DNA from: Bacilli bacterium
GTDB lineage: Bacteria > Bacillota_I > Bacilli_A > RF39 > UBA660
Direction of reading: 5' to 3'
Assembly (NCBI GenBank): GCA_017887885.1
Contig: JAGHHB010000026.1
Span: 1-39,804 of the forward strand
DNA: 39,804 nt
The position numbers and the translations under genes were made by a program. Of this stretch, positions 7,803-16,052 are shown piece after piece; the first letter of the stretch is position 1, and each line of letters begins with the position of its first letter. The notes under the pieces are model-generated. The model saw nothing but the letters and a program-made list of their open reading frames with translations. It was not told the DNA's origin and did no database searches.

Positions 7803-8873
7803 TTATTCAATCATTTTTTTATCTTTTATTTCTACTTTGCTAATTGAATCAAATCTTTTACTTATTTTATCGGTTGTAACATGAATATTTTCAATATCTC
7901 TATTAACAGTTTCAATACTTCTCGATAGTTTATCCCAGCGATCGCGATATCTTGAAAATTCTAATCCTAGTTTATTTAGTTCATCATGAATAATACTAGC
8001 ATATTTATCTCTTTCCATATTTCTTAGAAGGACTTCAATAATAGTAAAGGTTGATATGAGAGTTGTAGGAGAACAAAGCCAAACTCTTCTTTTGTGGGCA
8101 TATTCGACAAGATCACTATGATAAGCATTAATTTCTGCAAATAGAGCCTCTGCTGGTAAAAACATAATGGCTTGATTAGAAGTAATGCCCGCAATTATAT
8201 ATTTATTGCTGATAGCATCAATATGTTTTTTAACATCATTTTTAAATTCTTTTTCGGCCATGTTTCGATCTATTTGAGGTAAGTTTTTATCGACCATCTT
8301 CTGATAGTGCTCTAAAGGAAATTTAGAGTCAATAGCAACTGTTCCAAGTGGCTCTGGAGCAAAAATAACAGCATCGGCAATAGTATTGTTAGGAAAAGAA
8401 TACTGTAGTCTATAAATATTATCATTTTTTTCCCCAAAAATACTTACTAAAATATGTTTTAAGTTAATTTCACCAAAGATACCTCTACTTTTCTTATCAG
8501 TAAGAATACTCTGTAAAGATACAATATCTGTTGATAAATTGTCAATCTTTTTTTGAGCTTCGTCTATTTTAGACAATCTTTCCAAAATATTTGTAAAGGT
8601 TTTATTTGTTTTGGCAAAATTATCATCTAACCTTTCATTAACCTTATTATCAATATGGTTTAATTTATTTTCTATTCTTTCATTTAGAGAATTAAAATCA
8701 TTATTCATTGTTTTCATAATATCAATCTGAAAATCAGATAGTTCTTTTACCATATTTGTTTCTAAATTTCCTAGTTTTTCGGTAATTTTACTTTCATTAA
8801 TATTTTTATTTATGGCAATAATAACTAGAATAATAATAATTACTAATAGTCCTATAATGATAAAGTTAAGCAT
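7803..8873 (-). CDS. rmuC: RmuC family protein (DNA recombination/rearrangement limiting)
   Basis: A 356-residue protein with an N-terminal membrane helix (about 3-22), a long coiled coil (about 30-120, heptads with repeated ERI/KLN/HID) and the conserved RmuC domain (about 130-320). Diagnostic blocks are RGIFGEINLKHIL, ADAVIF, AIDSKFPLEHY and MFLPAEALFAE. RmuC proteins have a predicted nuclease-like fold and limit inversions at short inverted repeats in E. coli; the biochemical activity is unproven. The length is short compared with the E. coli protein (about 475). A promoter lies at 8899-8927 and GGAGGT just before the ATG. Confidence 0.92.
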   Translation of the reverse strand: MLNFIIIGLLVIIIILVIIAINKNINESKITEKLGNLETNMVKELSDFQIDIMKTMNNDFNSLNERIENKLNHIDNKVNERLDDNFAKTNKTFTNILERLSKIDEAQKKIDNLSTDIVSLQSILTDKKSRGIFGEINLKHILVSIFGEKNDNIYRLQYSFPNNTIADAVIFAPEPLGTVAIDSKFPLEHYQKMVDKNLPQIDRNMAEKEFKNDVKKHIDAISNKYIIAGITSNQAIMFLPAEALFAEINAYHSDLVEYAHKRRVWLCSPTTLISTFTIIEVLLRNMERDKYASIIHDELNKLGLEFSRYRDRWDKLSRSIETVNRDIENIHVTTDKISKRFDSISKVEIKDKKMIE

Positions 8874-8898
8874 TTTATACCTCCATATTCATATAAAA

Positions 8899-8927
8899 AG
8901 TATAGCATATATTAAAATAATAGTAAA
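8899..8927 (-). promoter_or_regulatory. Promoter of rmuC
   Basis: Minus strand TTTACT, 17-base gap, TATACT, with a TGC extension in front of the -10. Confidence 0.65.
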
Positions 8928-9028
8928 TAATAAAATAGTTATAAACGAACAATTGTACTTAATACAAATATGTAGTAATATAAAATCACTATTTTTGTCC
9001 ACTTTTAATTTAAATAATTATTCGGATC

Positions 9029-10405
9029 TTAATTGTTGACACTATGCCTTATTACAGGTGTATCATTAGTAATAGCTTTAAAAGTATAACCATTTTCTTT
9101 TCCGTACCTAATAATGTCTTTTAGTGCATTAACCGTAGCTATATGCCCCATAGAATCATGCATTAAAACAACATTTGTTTTATTATGTGATAAGTTATTT
9201 ACAACATTATAGTATATATTTATACTATTATTAATATCACTTCCGGCATCGTTAGCATCGACATTCCAATCAAAGTATGTATAGCCCCTATTTACAACCT
9301 CTTCGGTTAAAAAAGTCATAATTTTATCAGCATAATTTCGACTAACTGTATTGGAACTACCACCAGGAAACCGAATAATTCTAGGATAGATACCAATAAC
9401 ATCATGAACTTTATTACTAATTTTATTTAAGTCATCAAAGTAATTTTTACTATTAGCATAAATATAACTATAATCATGTGTATAACTATGTAGACCAATT
9501 GTGTGTCCTTCTTCATAAGCTCTTTTAGTATAAATATCGGCGTTAGTAACAAAAAAAGTTGCTTTAATCTTTTCTTCATTTAAAATATCTAGTACTTTAC
9601 TAGTCAGGTAACTAGGACCGTCGTCAAAAGTTAAATATATAATACCATTTCCATAAGAAATAGTTTTTTTCTTGATGATAATATTTCTTATTGTAGTTGC
9701 TTTATTTCCACTACTATCAGAAACCTCGTAGTTTATTTTATAAGTGCCAATTCTATTTGTATCAACGTTTCCTGTTATTATAACTTTATTCGTAATATCT
9801 CCGTCACAGTTATCTATTGCTCTATACCCCGGTTCAACGTATTTACTACCTAAATAAAGAGTTATGTTATTAGTACCATTCAAAGTGAGAATAGGTTTTT
9901 CTTCATCTACAAATTTTATTTCTCTTTTAACGATTGTTTCATTCCCTGAAGAATCTTTTACACTGTAAAAAATATTGTTATCTATTTTGGTAGTAGATAC
10001 TTTGTCCGTAATATTTTTATCATAATTATCGATAGCCGTATATCCCTCTTCCTTATAAATACCATTAGGACAGACTAAAGAAGGATTGTTACCTTCTAGA
10101 GTAATAACTGGCTTTTCTTTATCGATAACTTCCACTACAATACTTCTGTTAATACGAAAGAACAAATATTTTATTTGACATTTTATTTCGTATATCCCCA
10201 CTTTCTTGGTATCAACATTTTCTGTTATTATAGCATTATCAGTTAAGTCCTCAAAAAGATTATAAATTTCTATATCAGGATTAAATTCATCACCCAAGTT
10301 TATCTTTCTTTGATTAATTATAATATTAGGGGATAAAATGGAATATATAAGTAAAAAAGTTGTAATTATTATCAATAATATTAATAAGAATTTTAGTTTC
10401 TTCAT
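9029..10405 (-). CDS. Membrane-anchored polysaccharide deacetylase with Ig-like repeats
   Basis: A 458-residue surface enzyme. An N-terminal helix (about 6-27) anchors or exports it. Residues about 35-240 hold Ig-like modules of the DUF5011 kind, two complete ones marked by EKPVITLEGN/EKPILTLNGT, GYTAIDN/GYRAIDN and VKDSSGN/VSDSSGN. Residues about 255-450 are a NodB-type carbohydrate esterase 4 domain with TFDDGP, the metal-binding HSYTH, RFPGG, DWNVDAND and LMHD. All catalytic motifs are intact. It likely removes acetyl groups from peptidoglycan or a wall glycan. The ATG at 10405 is chosen over an upstream TTG because the signal helix starts there. Confidence 0.92.
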   Translation of the reverse strand: MKKLKFLLILLIIITTFLLIYSILSPNIIINQRKINLGDEFNPDIEIYNLFEDLTDNAIITENVDTKKVGIYEIKCQIKYLFFRINRSIVVEVIDKEKPVITLEGNNPSLVCPNGIYKEEGYTAIDNYDKNITDKVSTTKIDNNIFYSVKDSSGNETIVKREIKFVDEEKPILTLNGTNNITLYLGSKYVEPGYRAIDNCDGDITNKVIITGNVDTNRIGTYKINYEVSDSSGNKATTIRNIIIKKKTISYGNGIIYLTFDDGPSYLTSKVLDILNEEKIKATFFVTNADIYTKRAYEEGHTIGLHSYTHDYSYIYANSKNYFDDLNKISNKVHDVIGIYPRIIRFPGGSSNTVSRNYADKIMTFLTEEVVNRGYTYFDWNVDANDAGSDINNSINIYYNVVNNLSHNKTNVVLMHDSMGHIATVNALKDIIRYGKENGYTFKAITNDTPVIRHSVNN

Positions 10406-10427
10406 TGTATCACTTCTCAACAAATAA

Positions 10428-10436
10428 ATTATAGCA
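10428..10436 (-). promoter_or_regulatory. Extended -10 promoter of the deacetylase gene
   Basis: Minus strand TGCTATAAT, 22 bases before the ATG at 10405, giving a short leader of about 15 bases. Confidence 0.6.
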
Positions 10437-10440
10437 TGTC

Positions 10441-10474
10441 AAAAGAAAAAATACTATTCTAAGACAGTATTTTT
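10441..10474 (-). terminator. Terminator overlapping the end of the YetF-like gene
   Basis: Stem AAAAATACT/AGTATTTTT (10447-10455 and 10466-10474) with a 10-nt loop and a T run on the minus strand. The last codons of the gene lie in the 5' arm and loop, and its TAG stop (10454-10456) sits where the loop meets the 3' arm. Confidence 0.75.
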
Positions 10475-11164
10475 GTCGGGATTGACATCTTTTTTGTATA
10501 CCAAAACTTTATAGTTATTATCGACTGTTGCAAGTAAAATATTATCATAATTATTATAGCCTTGTACTTTTAGTTCATGGTCTAGCCAACGCTTACTTTT
10601 GTTTATAGCTTTCATGTTATTCTCCATATATTTACTATCAATAATTACATTAGCAGTAAGGCCACTATCTGGGGATTTAAGTTTCATATCTTTTTTTGTA
10701 ACCGGCTTATTTTTCTCCTTTGGTAGGAAACTAATATTGCCATTGATCTCCATGATTGCATAATCGATTTCATCCAAATCAAAATATCCTGCAATTCTCG
10801 CTTCGGCAAGAAGTTCGTTAATGTCAATTTTAGTTTTCTTTAAGCCCGATTCAATAATTTTTGACTTTTCCACAAGAACTGTTGGTACACCGGTAAAAAA
10901 TCTTCGAGCTTTAATGCTTTTCATTGTTATATATGATATTAAATAAGCTATAAATCCATATAAAGATAAGGATAATAATCCCGCTAATAGATCTTTTTCA
11001 AGATCAAGAGAAATATCAGCGGCTATCGAACCAATTGTTATTCCAACAATATAGTCAAATAAATTAAGCTGTGAAATTTGTTTTTTTCCAACCATTTTGG
11101 CAATAAAAAATAATACAATTAATACAATAATAGTACGTAAGATAATATTTAGTAAATTACTCAT
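10454..11164 (-). CDS. DUF421/YetF family membrane protein
   Basis: A 236-residue protein with three predicted membrane helices in residues 1-80 (containing AKMVGKKQISQLNLFDYIVGITIGSI in outline, the conserved KQ-LN-FDYIVG block) and a soluble domain at 85-230 with the RRFFTGVPTVLVE segment and LLAEARIAGYFDLDEIDYAI. These are the hallmarks of the YetF/DUF421 family, which is abundant in spore formers; its biochemical role is not established. The ribosome binding site GAGGTG lies in the 3' arm of a strong hairpin (11166-11196), five bases before the ATG. Confidence 0.88.
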   Translation of the reverse strand: MSNLLNIILRTIIVLIVLFFIAKMVGKKQISQLNLFDYIVGITIGSIAADISLDLEKDLLAGLLSLSLYGFIAYLISYITMKSIKARRFFTGVPTVLVEKSKIIESGLKKTKIDINELLAEARIAGYFDLDEIDYAIMEINGNISFLPKEKNKPVTKKDMKLKSPDSGLTANVIIDSKYMENNMKAINKSKRWLDHELKVQGYNNYDNILLATVDNNYKVLVYKKDVNPDKNTVLE

Positions 11165-11165
11165 A

Positions 11166-11196
11166 AAAACACCTCATCATTATTATGAGGTGTTTT
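11166..11196 (-). promoter_or_regulatory. Terminator-like hairpin that contains the next gene's ribosome binding site
   Basis: Perfect 12-bp stem (AAAACACCTCAT, 11166-11177; ATGAGGTGTTTT, 11185-11196) with a 7-nt loop. On the minus strand the 3' arm GAGGTG plus TTTTT is both the terminator tail of the upstream gene and the Shine-Dalgarno plus spacer of the YetF-like gene starting at 11164. Confidence 0.75.
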
Positions 11197-11202
11197 CAAG
11201 GT

Positions 11203-11571
11203 TTATATACCTTGTATATTATTTATAATCATTGTTATGCCTAATAATATCAATATTTCAACATATCTTATTTTAAATATTTGTCTTACCTTCATTAAAG
11301 TATAATTTTTATTTTTAAATATATCAATCACTAATGAGATAATAGTTAAGATTGTCACAATAAAGATAGGAATACCTAAAATATTATATTTGATAGCCTC
11401 TATAAACTTTAAATGTAAAATTGCTTCAAAGCTTCTTGTAAGACCACATCCTGGACAACTTACTTTCCATAACGTCTTAAAGATGCATTTAAAATTTAAA
11501 ATATTATTTACAATAAGATAGATGAAAGTTATACCACCTATAAGTATTGTTATATTGATAAATCTTTTCAT
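11203..11571 (-). CDS. DUF2752 family membrane protein
   Basis: A 122-residue membrane protein with about three hydrophobic segments and the family signature CPGCGLTRS at residues about 39-47, where two Cys flank a Pro-Gly. DUF2752 proteins are small integral membrane proteins of unknown function, often near TM2-domain genes as here. The stop of the TM2 gene and this start overlap as TAATG, so the two are translationally coupled. A second small hairpin, CAAGGT/ACCTTG (11197-11214), has this gene's TAA stop in its loop. Confidence 0.85.
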   Translation of the reverse strand: MKRFINITILIGGITFIYLIVNNILNFKCIFKTLWKVSCPGCGLTRSFEAILHLKFIEAIKYNILGIPIFIVTILTIISLVIDIFKNKNYTLMKVRQIFKIRYVEILILLGITMIINNIQGI

Positions 11572-11909
11572 TAGTCTTTTAGTTCATTACCATTAGCATC
11601 TCGATTATTACTTCCAGAAAGGATCATAATACCTTCTATTAGTCCCCATATACCAGATATAGGGCTTAAGAACCCACAAGACAAAACGGTAATAAGTAAT
11701 TGTGCAACAGCTTTTCCTGTAAATCCTAAATAAAAATTATGTACACCAAAGGCCCCTAAAAATATTCCAAAAAGACCAGCGGCCATTTTTGATTTAGCAT
11801 TTGAATCAATATTATTACTGTTCTCCTTTTTAACTTTTACTCCACATTTTAAACAAATATCTTGATGTTCATTAAGTTCACTTCCGCAATTTTGACAAAA
11901 TTTAGCCAT
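11571..11909 (-). CDS. Zinc-ribbon plus TM2-domain membrane protein
   Basis: A 112-residue protein. Residues 1-30 form a zinc ribbon with CxxC...CxxC (FCQNCGS and CLKCGV). Residues about 43-100 form a TM2 domain: two helices with GIFLGAFGVHNFYLG, the conserved G-HxFYLG turn, and a second helix through LSPISGIWGLIEGIMIL. The function of TM2 proteins in bacteria is unknown. The ATG at 11909 is chosen because GAGGAGG lies seven bases upstream; a longer frame overlaps valS. It is coupled to the DUF2752 gene. Confidence 0.9.
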   Translation of the reverse strand: MAKFCQNCGSELNEHQDICLKCGVKVKKENSNNIDSNAKSKMAAGLFGIFLGAFGVHNFYLGFTGKAVAQLLITVLSCGFLSPISGIWGLIEGIMILSGSNNRDANGNELKD

Positions 11910-11931
11910 ATTTTCCTCCTCTTTTAATATC

Positions 11932-11940
11932 ATTTTAACA
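11932..11940 (-). promoter_or_regulatory. Possible extended -10 promoter for the TM2-DUF2752 genes
   Basis: Minus strand TGTTAAAAT, 22 bases before the ATG at 11909, just after the valS stop. Confidence 0.4.
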
Positions 11941-11949
11941 TAATTTTTT

Positions 11950-14367
11950 CTATTTGTCATCTCCTAATTGAAGCTTAAGCATATCAACTTTATAATCTTT
12001 TGGCACTTCCTTAAGAGATAAATTTTGAATAAATAGTGTTGCTTTAAAATCTTTTATTGCACAATTAATAGCGGCTTTTAATTCTTTATTTAAGCTTAAT
12101 TCCAAATCTTTTATTGGCGTTTTAAGAGACACACTATTTGAAGTTTTCACACCTCTTATTTGACTAATTATATCAATGATCATATTTCCGTTTTTAACTT
12201 CATCATAAAACTCAAATTTAAAAGGTTTAATCTCGGTTAAATGAATTGATACAGAATCATGATATAATTCGTGGTATATTTCTTCCGTAATAAAAGGAAA
12301 GAAAATACTAAAATTTTGTAATAATTTATATAAGATCATATAAATCGTTTTTTGTCCCGAATATCTAGGTTTTTCTCCAAATTCTTCCGGTCTATATAAT
12401 CTATGTTTTACTATTTCAATATAATTATCACAAAAATTCCAAAAGAACTTTTCTAAACTATTAAGAGCAAGACCTACTTCATACTCGTCCAAATATTTAA
12501 TAAATCTTTTTTCCATTTCTTGAAAACTTCCTAAAATCCATTTATCGATATATTCAAAATCATTAAAATCTTCGTTATTATAATCTTGTAAGTGCATCTC
12601 AATAAATTTAGAGACATTCCAAATTTTATTGATTAATTTTTGACCACGAAGTAAAGTCTCCTCACTAAATGTTATGTCAGTTCCTAGTCTTCCAGAACCG
12701 GCCCAGTAACGAGTTACATCAGCAGAATAGTTATTTATTAAATTGATCGGTTCAGCTTTACTATTTTCTTTGCTCTTACTTATTTTTTCTCCTTTTCCAG
12801 CCATAACGAAACCAGATATCATCACGTTATCCCATGGTCGCATACCAAAATGGTAAAAACTTTTAACTATTGTGTAAAAATCCCATGTTCTTATAATATC
12901 AGAAGCATTTGTTCGTAAGCTCATAGGCTTTAAATAAGCTTCAAGATTATCTTCATCACCATATCGCATATTAATTAAAGGGGTTGTAGAAGAAGTAGCC
13001 CAAGTATCCATAACATCAGTTTCCGGATTAAATTCATTATGGCCACATTTAGGGCAAATATCTATATGGGGTTTATCAACTAGAGGATTAACTGGTAAAT
13101 CTTCTTTCTTTGCAAAAATTACTTCCCCACATTCTTTACAGTACCAGACAGGAAATGGGACACCAAAGTATCGCTGTCTTGATATACACCAATCCCATGC
13201 GACATTATTAACCCATTCATCGTATCTAGTATGCATATGTTCAGGATACCATTTAATTTCATTTCCTATTTTAATGAAATCTTCTTTATGACTCATAATA
13301 TCAATAAACCACTGATTCATAACTGAATACTCTACTTCTTTTCCACATCTTTCGTGTGTTTGTACTTCGTGCTCTAACTCTTCAATTTTCACAATATAAT
13401 TACCAGCCTGGAAATCCTCTATAATTTTTTTTCGGGCCTCTTTAATTTTCATTCCTCCATAGTTGGGTACTGAACTAGCAATTTTTCCATCTTTGGTAAA
13501 AATATATTTTAATGGTAGATGGTATTTTTTCCACCATTCAATATCTGTTTGATCTCCAAAAGTACAACACATAACAATACCTGTCCCTTTATCGATAGCC
13601 ACTTTTTCATCGGCCATAATTGGCACTTCGACATCTATTACTGGTATATGAGCGGTCTTTCCAATTAGATGTTTGTGCTTTTCATCATTAGGATTTACAA
13701 ATATACAGACAATTGCAGGAATTAATTCTGGACGAGTAGTGGCAATTGTAAAAATCTCCCCATCAGTTGTTTGGTAATTAATATAATTAAATGTTGTCTT
13801 AATTTTTTTTGTTTCAAGTTCAGCTTGAGCAATAGAAGTTAAACATTCATTGCACCATAAGGCTGGAGCTTCTTTATGATAGCAGTATTTTTTATCAACT
13901 AAATCCAAAAAGGATAATTGACTTATTTTTATTGTTGACGGACTCACAGTTTTATAATGAATATTCCAATCCGTGCTTACCCCTAGTTTACTAAATAACT
14001 CTTTAAATTCCTCTTCATATTTATCCGTAGTATTATAGCATAACTTTGAAAATGCTTCTCTTCCAATCTCGTGTGCTTTTTTTCCCTGTTCTTTTTCTAC
14101 TAATCTTTCACTAGGAAGACCATTATCATCAAATCCAAACGGATAAAAAATATTATATCCTCGTAACCTCTTGTATCTAGCAACCATTTCCGCTTGTGAA
14201 TATGAAAAAATATGTCCAATATGAATTTTTCCATTTACAGTGGGAGGCGGTGTATCTATAGAATAAATTTTGCGTTTATCAAGTTTAAATTCATATATAT
14301 TGTTATCTTTCCAGTAATTTAACCATTTTTCTTCTTTTTCTTGTGCATTATATTTTTTATCTAGCAT
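11950..14367 (-). CDS. valS: Valyl-tRNA synthetase, archaeal/rickettsial-type
   Basis: A class I aminoacyl-tRNA synthetase of 805 residues that charges tRNA-Val. HIGH is at residues 49-52 (after DTPPPTVNGKI) and the second signature is KISKSK in the GKGEKISKSK block. The segment FGFDDNGLPSERLVEKE (about 77-93), the two zinc-ribbon-like CxxC pairs around residues 170 and 410-450, and DVMDTWATSS match the archaeal and rickettsial ValRS type, while ordinary Bacillota carry GMDHAGIATQ there. The C-terminal coiled-coil arm of bacterial ValRS also appears absent, as expected for this type. The ATG at 14367 overlaps the HD gene by 11 bases; no T-box leader was found. Confidence 0.93.
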   Translation of the reverse strand: MLDKKYNAQEKEEKWLNYWKDNNIYEFKLDKRKIYSIDTPPPTVNGKIHIGHIFSYSQAEMVARYKRLRGYNIFYPFGFDDNGLPSERLVEKEQGKKAHEIGREAFSKLCYNTTDKYEEEFKELFSKLGVSTDWNIHYKTVSPSTIKISQLSFLDLVDKKYCYHKEAPALWCNECLTSIAQAELETKKIKTTFNYINYQTTDGEIFTIATTRPELIPAIVCIFVNPNDEKHKHLIGKTAHIPVIDVEVPIMADEKVAIDKGTGIVMCCTFGDQTDIEWWKKYHLPLKYIFTKDGKIASSVPNYGGMKIKEARKKIIEDFQAGNYIVKIEELEHEVQTHERCGKEVEYSVMNQWFIDIMSHKEDFIKIGNEIKWYPEHMHTRYDEWVNNVAWDWCISRQRYFGVPFPVWYCKECGEVIFAKKEDLPVNPLVDKPHIDICPKCGHNEFNPETDVMDTWATSSTTPLINMRYGDEDNLEAYLKPMSLRTNASDIIRTWDFYTIVKSFYHFGMRPWDNVMISGFVMAGKGEKISKSKENSKAEPINLINNYSADVTRYWAGSGRLGTDITFSEETLLRGQKLINKIWNVSKFIEMHLQDYNNEDFNDFEYIDKWILGSFQEMEKRFIKYLDEYEVGLALNSLEKFFWNFCDNYIEIVKHRLYRPEEFGEKPRYSGQKTIYMILYKLLQNFSIFFPFITEEIYHELYHDSVSIHLTEIKPFKFEFYDEVKNGNMIIDIISQIRGVKTSNSVSLKTPIKDLELSLNKELKAAINCAIKDFKATLFIQNLSLKEVPKDYKVDMLKLQLGDDK

Positions 14368-15118
14368 TATTAACACCAATCCTTTTATCTATATAATTTT
14401 TTAATACTAAAACAATTTGTTCAAAAAAATGCTGTATTTCTTTATCATCAAAAGTAAGAGAATCAATGATTTTATCTATATAATCATTTTTTCTTAATAA
14501 ATAATAGGAATATTTATAATTAAAAGCATACATTTTTGACAGAACAATAAGAACGCTATCAGAACTGTTATCGCTCATACGAGAACTTATGGTTTTAAAA
14601 TTTTTAAAATCGTTATAAACTAAGCTACTTGGATAAGATTTAATTCTTGTATCTATATATGGATAATTGACAAAGAATCTAAAATAATCTAGATTATGTG
14701 CATCCTTTAAAATAGCACAAATATGTTTAGCTTTTTCGTCAATATCACTAGGGAAACCATCTTTATCGTAGGCAAAAAGAGCCATTCTGATTATATTGTC
14801 GTAAGACTTATCTTTACTTATTTCTCTTAATAATCCTTTATTAAATAAAACTTCTATAGTTTTATCGTAACTATCTTCATTGTCTTCACCAATATGAAAA
14901 TCTGGGGTTTTAGAGAAACTACCAATCTCGTGAAATAATCCAATAAGTTCGCAAACAGCTATTTCTTCTTCAGTAAAAATATTAAGTGCGTTGGCTAGTT
15001 CTTTCACAATTTCCATGACTTTCAGAGAATGAAAATATTTAGCTCTAATATTAATGTTATTCATGTCGTATTTTCTTACGTATTGTTCAAATATTTTCAT
15101 TATTCTACTACTCTTCAT
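14357..15118 (-). CDS. HD-domain phosphohydrolase-like protein
   Basis: A 253-residue all-helical protein with an HD-superfamily pattern: His30 in the HSLKV helix, His63-Glu64 in LFHEIGSFS and a distal Asp in the LKDAHNLDYFRF block. The usual His-Asp pair is His-Glu here, which may alter metal binding. HD proteins hydrolyse nucleotides or cyclic dinucleotides; the substrate is not predictable. The ATG at 15118 is chosen because GGGAAGGAG is eight bases upstream; 25 further codons upstream are not conserved-looking. It shares an operon with valS, overlapping by 11 bases. Confidence 0.75.
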   Translation of the reverse strand: MKSSRIMKIFEQYVRKYDMNNINIRAKYFHSLKVMEIVKELANALNIFTEEEIAVCELIGLFHEIGSFSKTPDFHIGEDNEDSYDKTIEVLFNKGLLREISKDKSYDNIIRMALFAYDKDGFPSDIDEKAKHICAILKDAHNLDYFRFFVNYPYIDTRIKSYPSSLVYNDFKNFKTISSRMSDNSSDSVLIVLSKMYAFNYKYSYYLLRKNDYIDKIIDSLTFDDKEIQHFFEQIVLVLKNYIDKRIGVNNAR

Positions 15119-15151
15119 AAAAAGACTCCTTCCCCGTTCATAATTAATATA

Positions 15152-15180
15152 AGTATATAATAAATTATCATCTTTTTCAA
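15152..15180 (-). promoter_or_regulatory. Promoter of the HD-valS operon
   Basis: Minus strand TTGAAA, 17-base gap, TATACT, about 34 bases before the HD start codon. Confidence 0.75.
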
Positions 15181-15234
15181 GGTAATTATCCAAAATATTA
15201 CTGTTAGTTATTCAAAATTTTAGATAGTTTATCG

Positions 15235-15270
15235 TAAAAAAATTCATATTTAATATAAAATAAATATGAA
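15235..15270 (-). terminator. Terminator of the P-loop kinase gene
   Basis: Perfect 10-bp stem TTCATATTTA/TAAATATGAA (15243-15252 and 15261-15270), 8-nt loop, seven T on the minus strand. Confidence 0.85.
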
Positions 15271-15282
15271 CATATAAATTTT

Positions 15283-15882
15283 TTATAATATATCTTGCCA
15301 ATCTTTTATTTCTTCACGTAATAATGGTATTGATTCAATAATTTTTTTGTAACCTTCCTTATAATCATCCATAGCAATTTTAATTATTTTGATGTTGTCT
15401 AATTTAATATTATCCGCTAATGCTAAATAAGCATTTTGTTGATCGATACTACTTTTTAAACTGAAAGTATGATAATTATGGTGTTTTCGATTTAGGTTAT
15501 ACTTAAAATTTTTTTCATCTTTAAAATATAAAATTACTAAATAAATATTAAAATTAAGGATATTTAGTTTTTGTAGTAATCTTTCATATATATCATCAAA
15601 TTTGTAATCTTTATATCCTAGCATACAATAGACTTGTTCAGAAAAAAATATTCTATCAAAAACTAAATTTATTCCCGTTTCTTCAAGCGTTTCAAGATAG
15701 TTAATTAGTGTAAGATACATATTTTTATTTATATTTTTTCCTGTGACACTTTTATCCTTTATCCCAGATAGGCGGTATAAATTTACCATTGAAATATTGT
15801 CACGTAAAAAATTAGCTAATGTACTTTTTCCTACCCCCTGAGGGCCTTCAATAATAATAATATTACTTTTATCGTTTAACAT
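15283..15882 (-). CDS. P-loop kinase, thymidylate/deoxynucleoside kinase-like
   Basis: A 199-residue protein with Walker A GPQGVGKST at residues 13-21 after the hydrophobic strand NIIIIE, and a DRIFFSEQVY segment near residue 75, which recalls the DR-S motif of thymidylate and deoxynucleoside kinases. It has no lid Arg cluster typical of Tmk that I can align with confidence, so the substrate is open. GAGGT precedes the ATG at 15882. It has its own promoter (15908-15916) and terminator and is therefore a single-gene unit downstream of the structured region 15927-16084. Confidence 0.7.
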   Translation of the reverse strand: MLNDKSNIIIIEGPQGVGKSTLANFLRDNISMVNLYRLSGIKDKSVTGKNINKNMYLTLINYLETLEETGINLVFDRIFFSEQVYCMLGYKDYKFDDIYERLLQKLNILNFNIYLVILYFKDEKNFKYNLNRKHHNYHTFSLKSSIDQQNAYLALADNIKLDNIKIIKIAMDDYKEGYKKIIESIPLLREEIKDWQDIL

Positions 15883-15907
15883 AATTTTTACCTCCTCTAT
15901 TAATATG

Positions 15908-15916
15908 ATTATAACA
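15908..15916 (-). promoter_or_regulatory. Extended -10 promoter of the P-loop kinase gene
   Basis: Minus strand TGTTATAAT, starting a few bases after the T run of the preceding terminator, giving a leader of about 20 bases. Confidence 0.6.
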
Positions 15917-15926
15917 TATTCTAAAT

Positions 15927-15953
15927 AAAAAAGATCACTCTAAAAGAGTGATC
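15927..15953 (-). terminator. Strong intrinsic terminator ending the structured region
   Basis: Perfect 9-bp stem GATCACTCT/AGAGTGATC (15933-15941 and 15945-15953), 3-nt loop, six T on the minus strand. Confidence 0.9.
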
Positions 15954-16030
15954 AAATTAGAGATGCGTATATAAATACGCCGAACGATTGTTCTTTCTCT
16001 TTAAAATATATTGTTCAAGCATAATTTTAG

Positions 16031-16052
16031 CTTGACAATGACTTGACAATGA
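16031..16052. repeat. Tandem 11-bp repeat with an inverted third copy
   Basis: CTTGACAATGA occurs twice in direct tandem (16031-16041, 16042-16052), and the inverted core TCATTGTCA is at 16076-16084. It forms part of the structured region. Confidence 0.8.

Noticed and set aside
8812..9039. Plus-strand frame opposite the rmuC start
   Set aside because: Low-complexity Ile/Asn-rich translation, no ribosome binding site, covers the rmuC promoter.
15119..15282. T-box leader for the HD-valS operon
   Set aside because: The promoter at 15152 gives a leader of under 40 bases and there is no T-box sequence.
15981..15994. LexA-like palindrome CGAACGATTGTTCT
   Set aside because: It fits most of the Bacillus SOS box, but it is not over either promoter found nearby, has T where a purine is expected, and is explained as a hairpin of the structured region.
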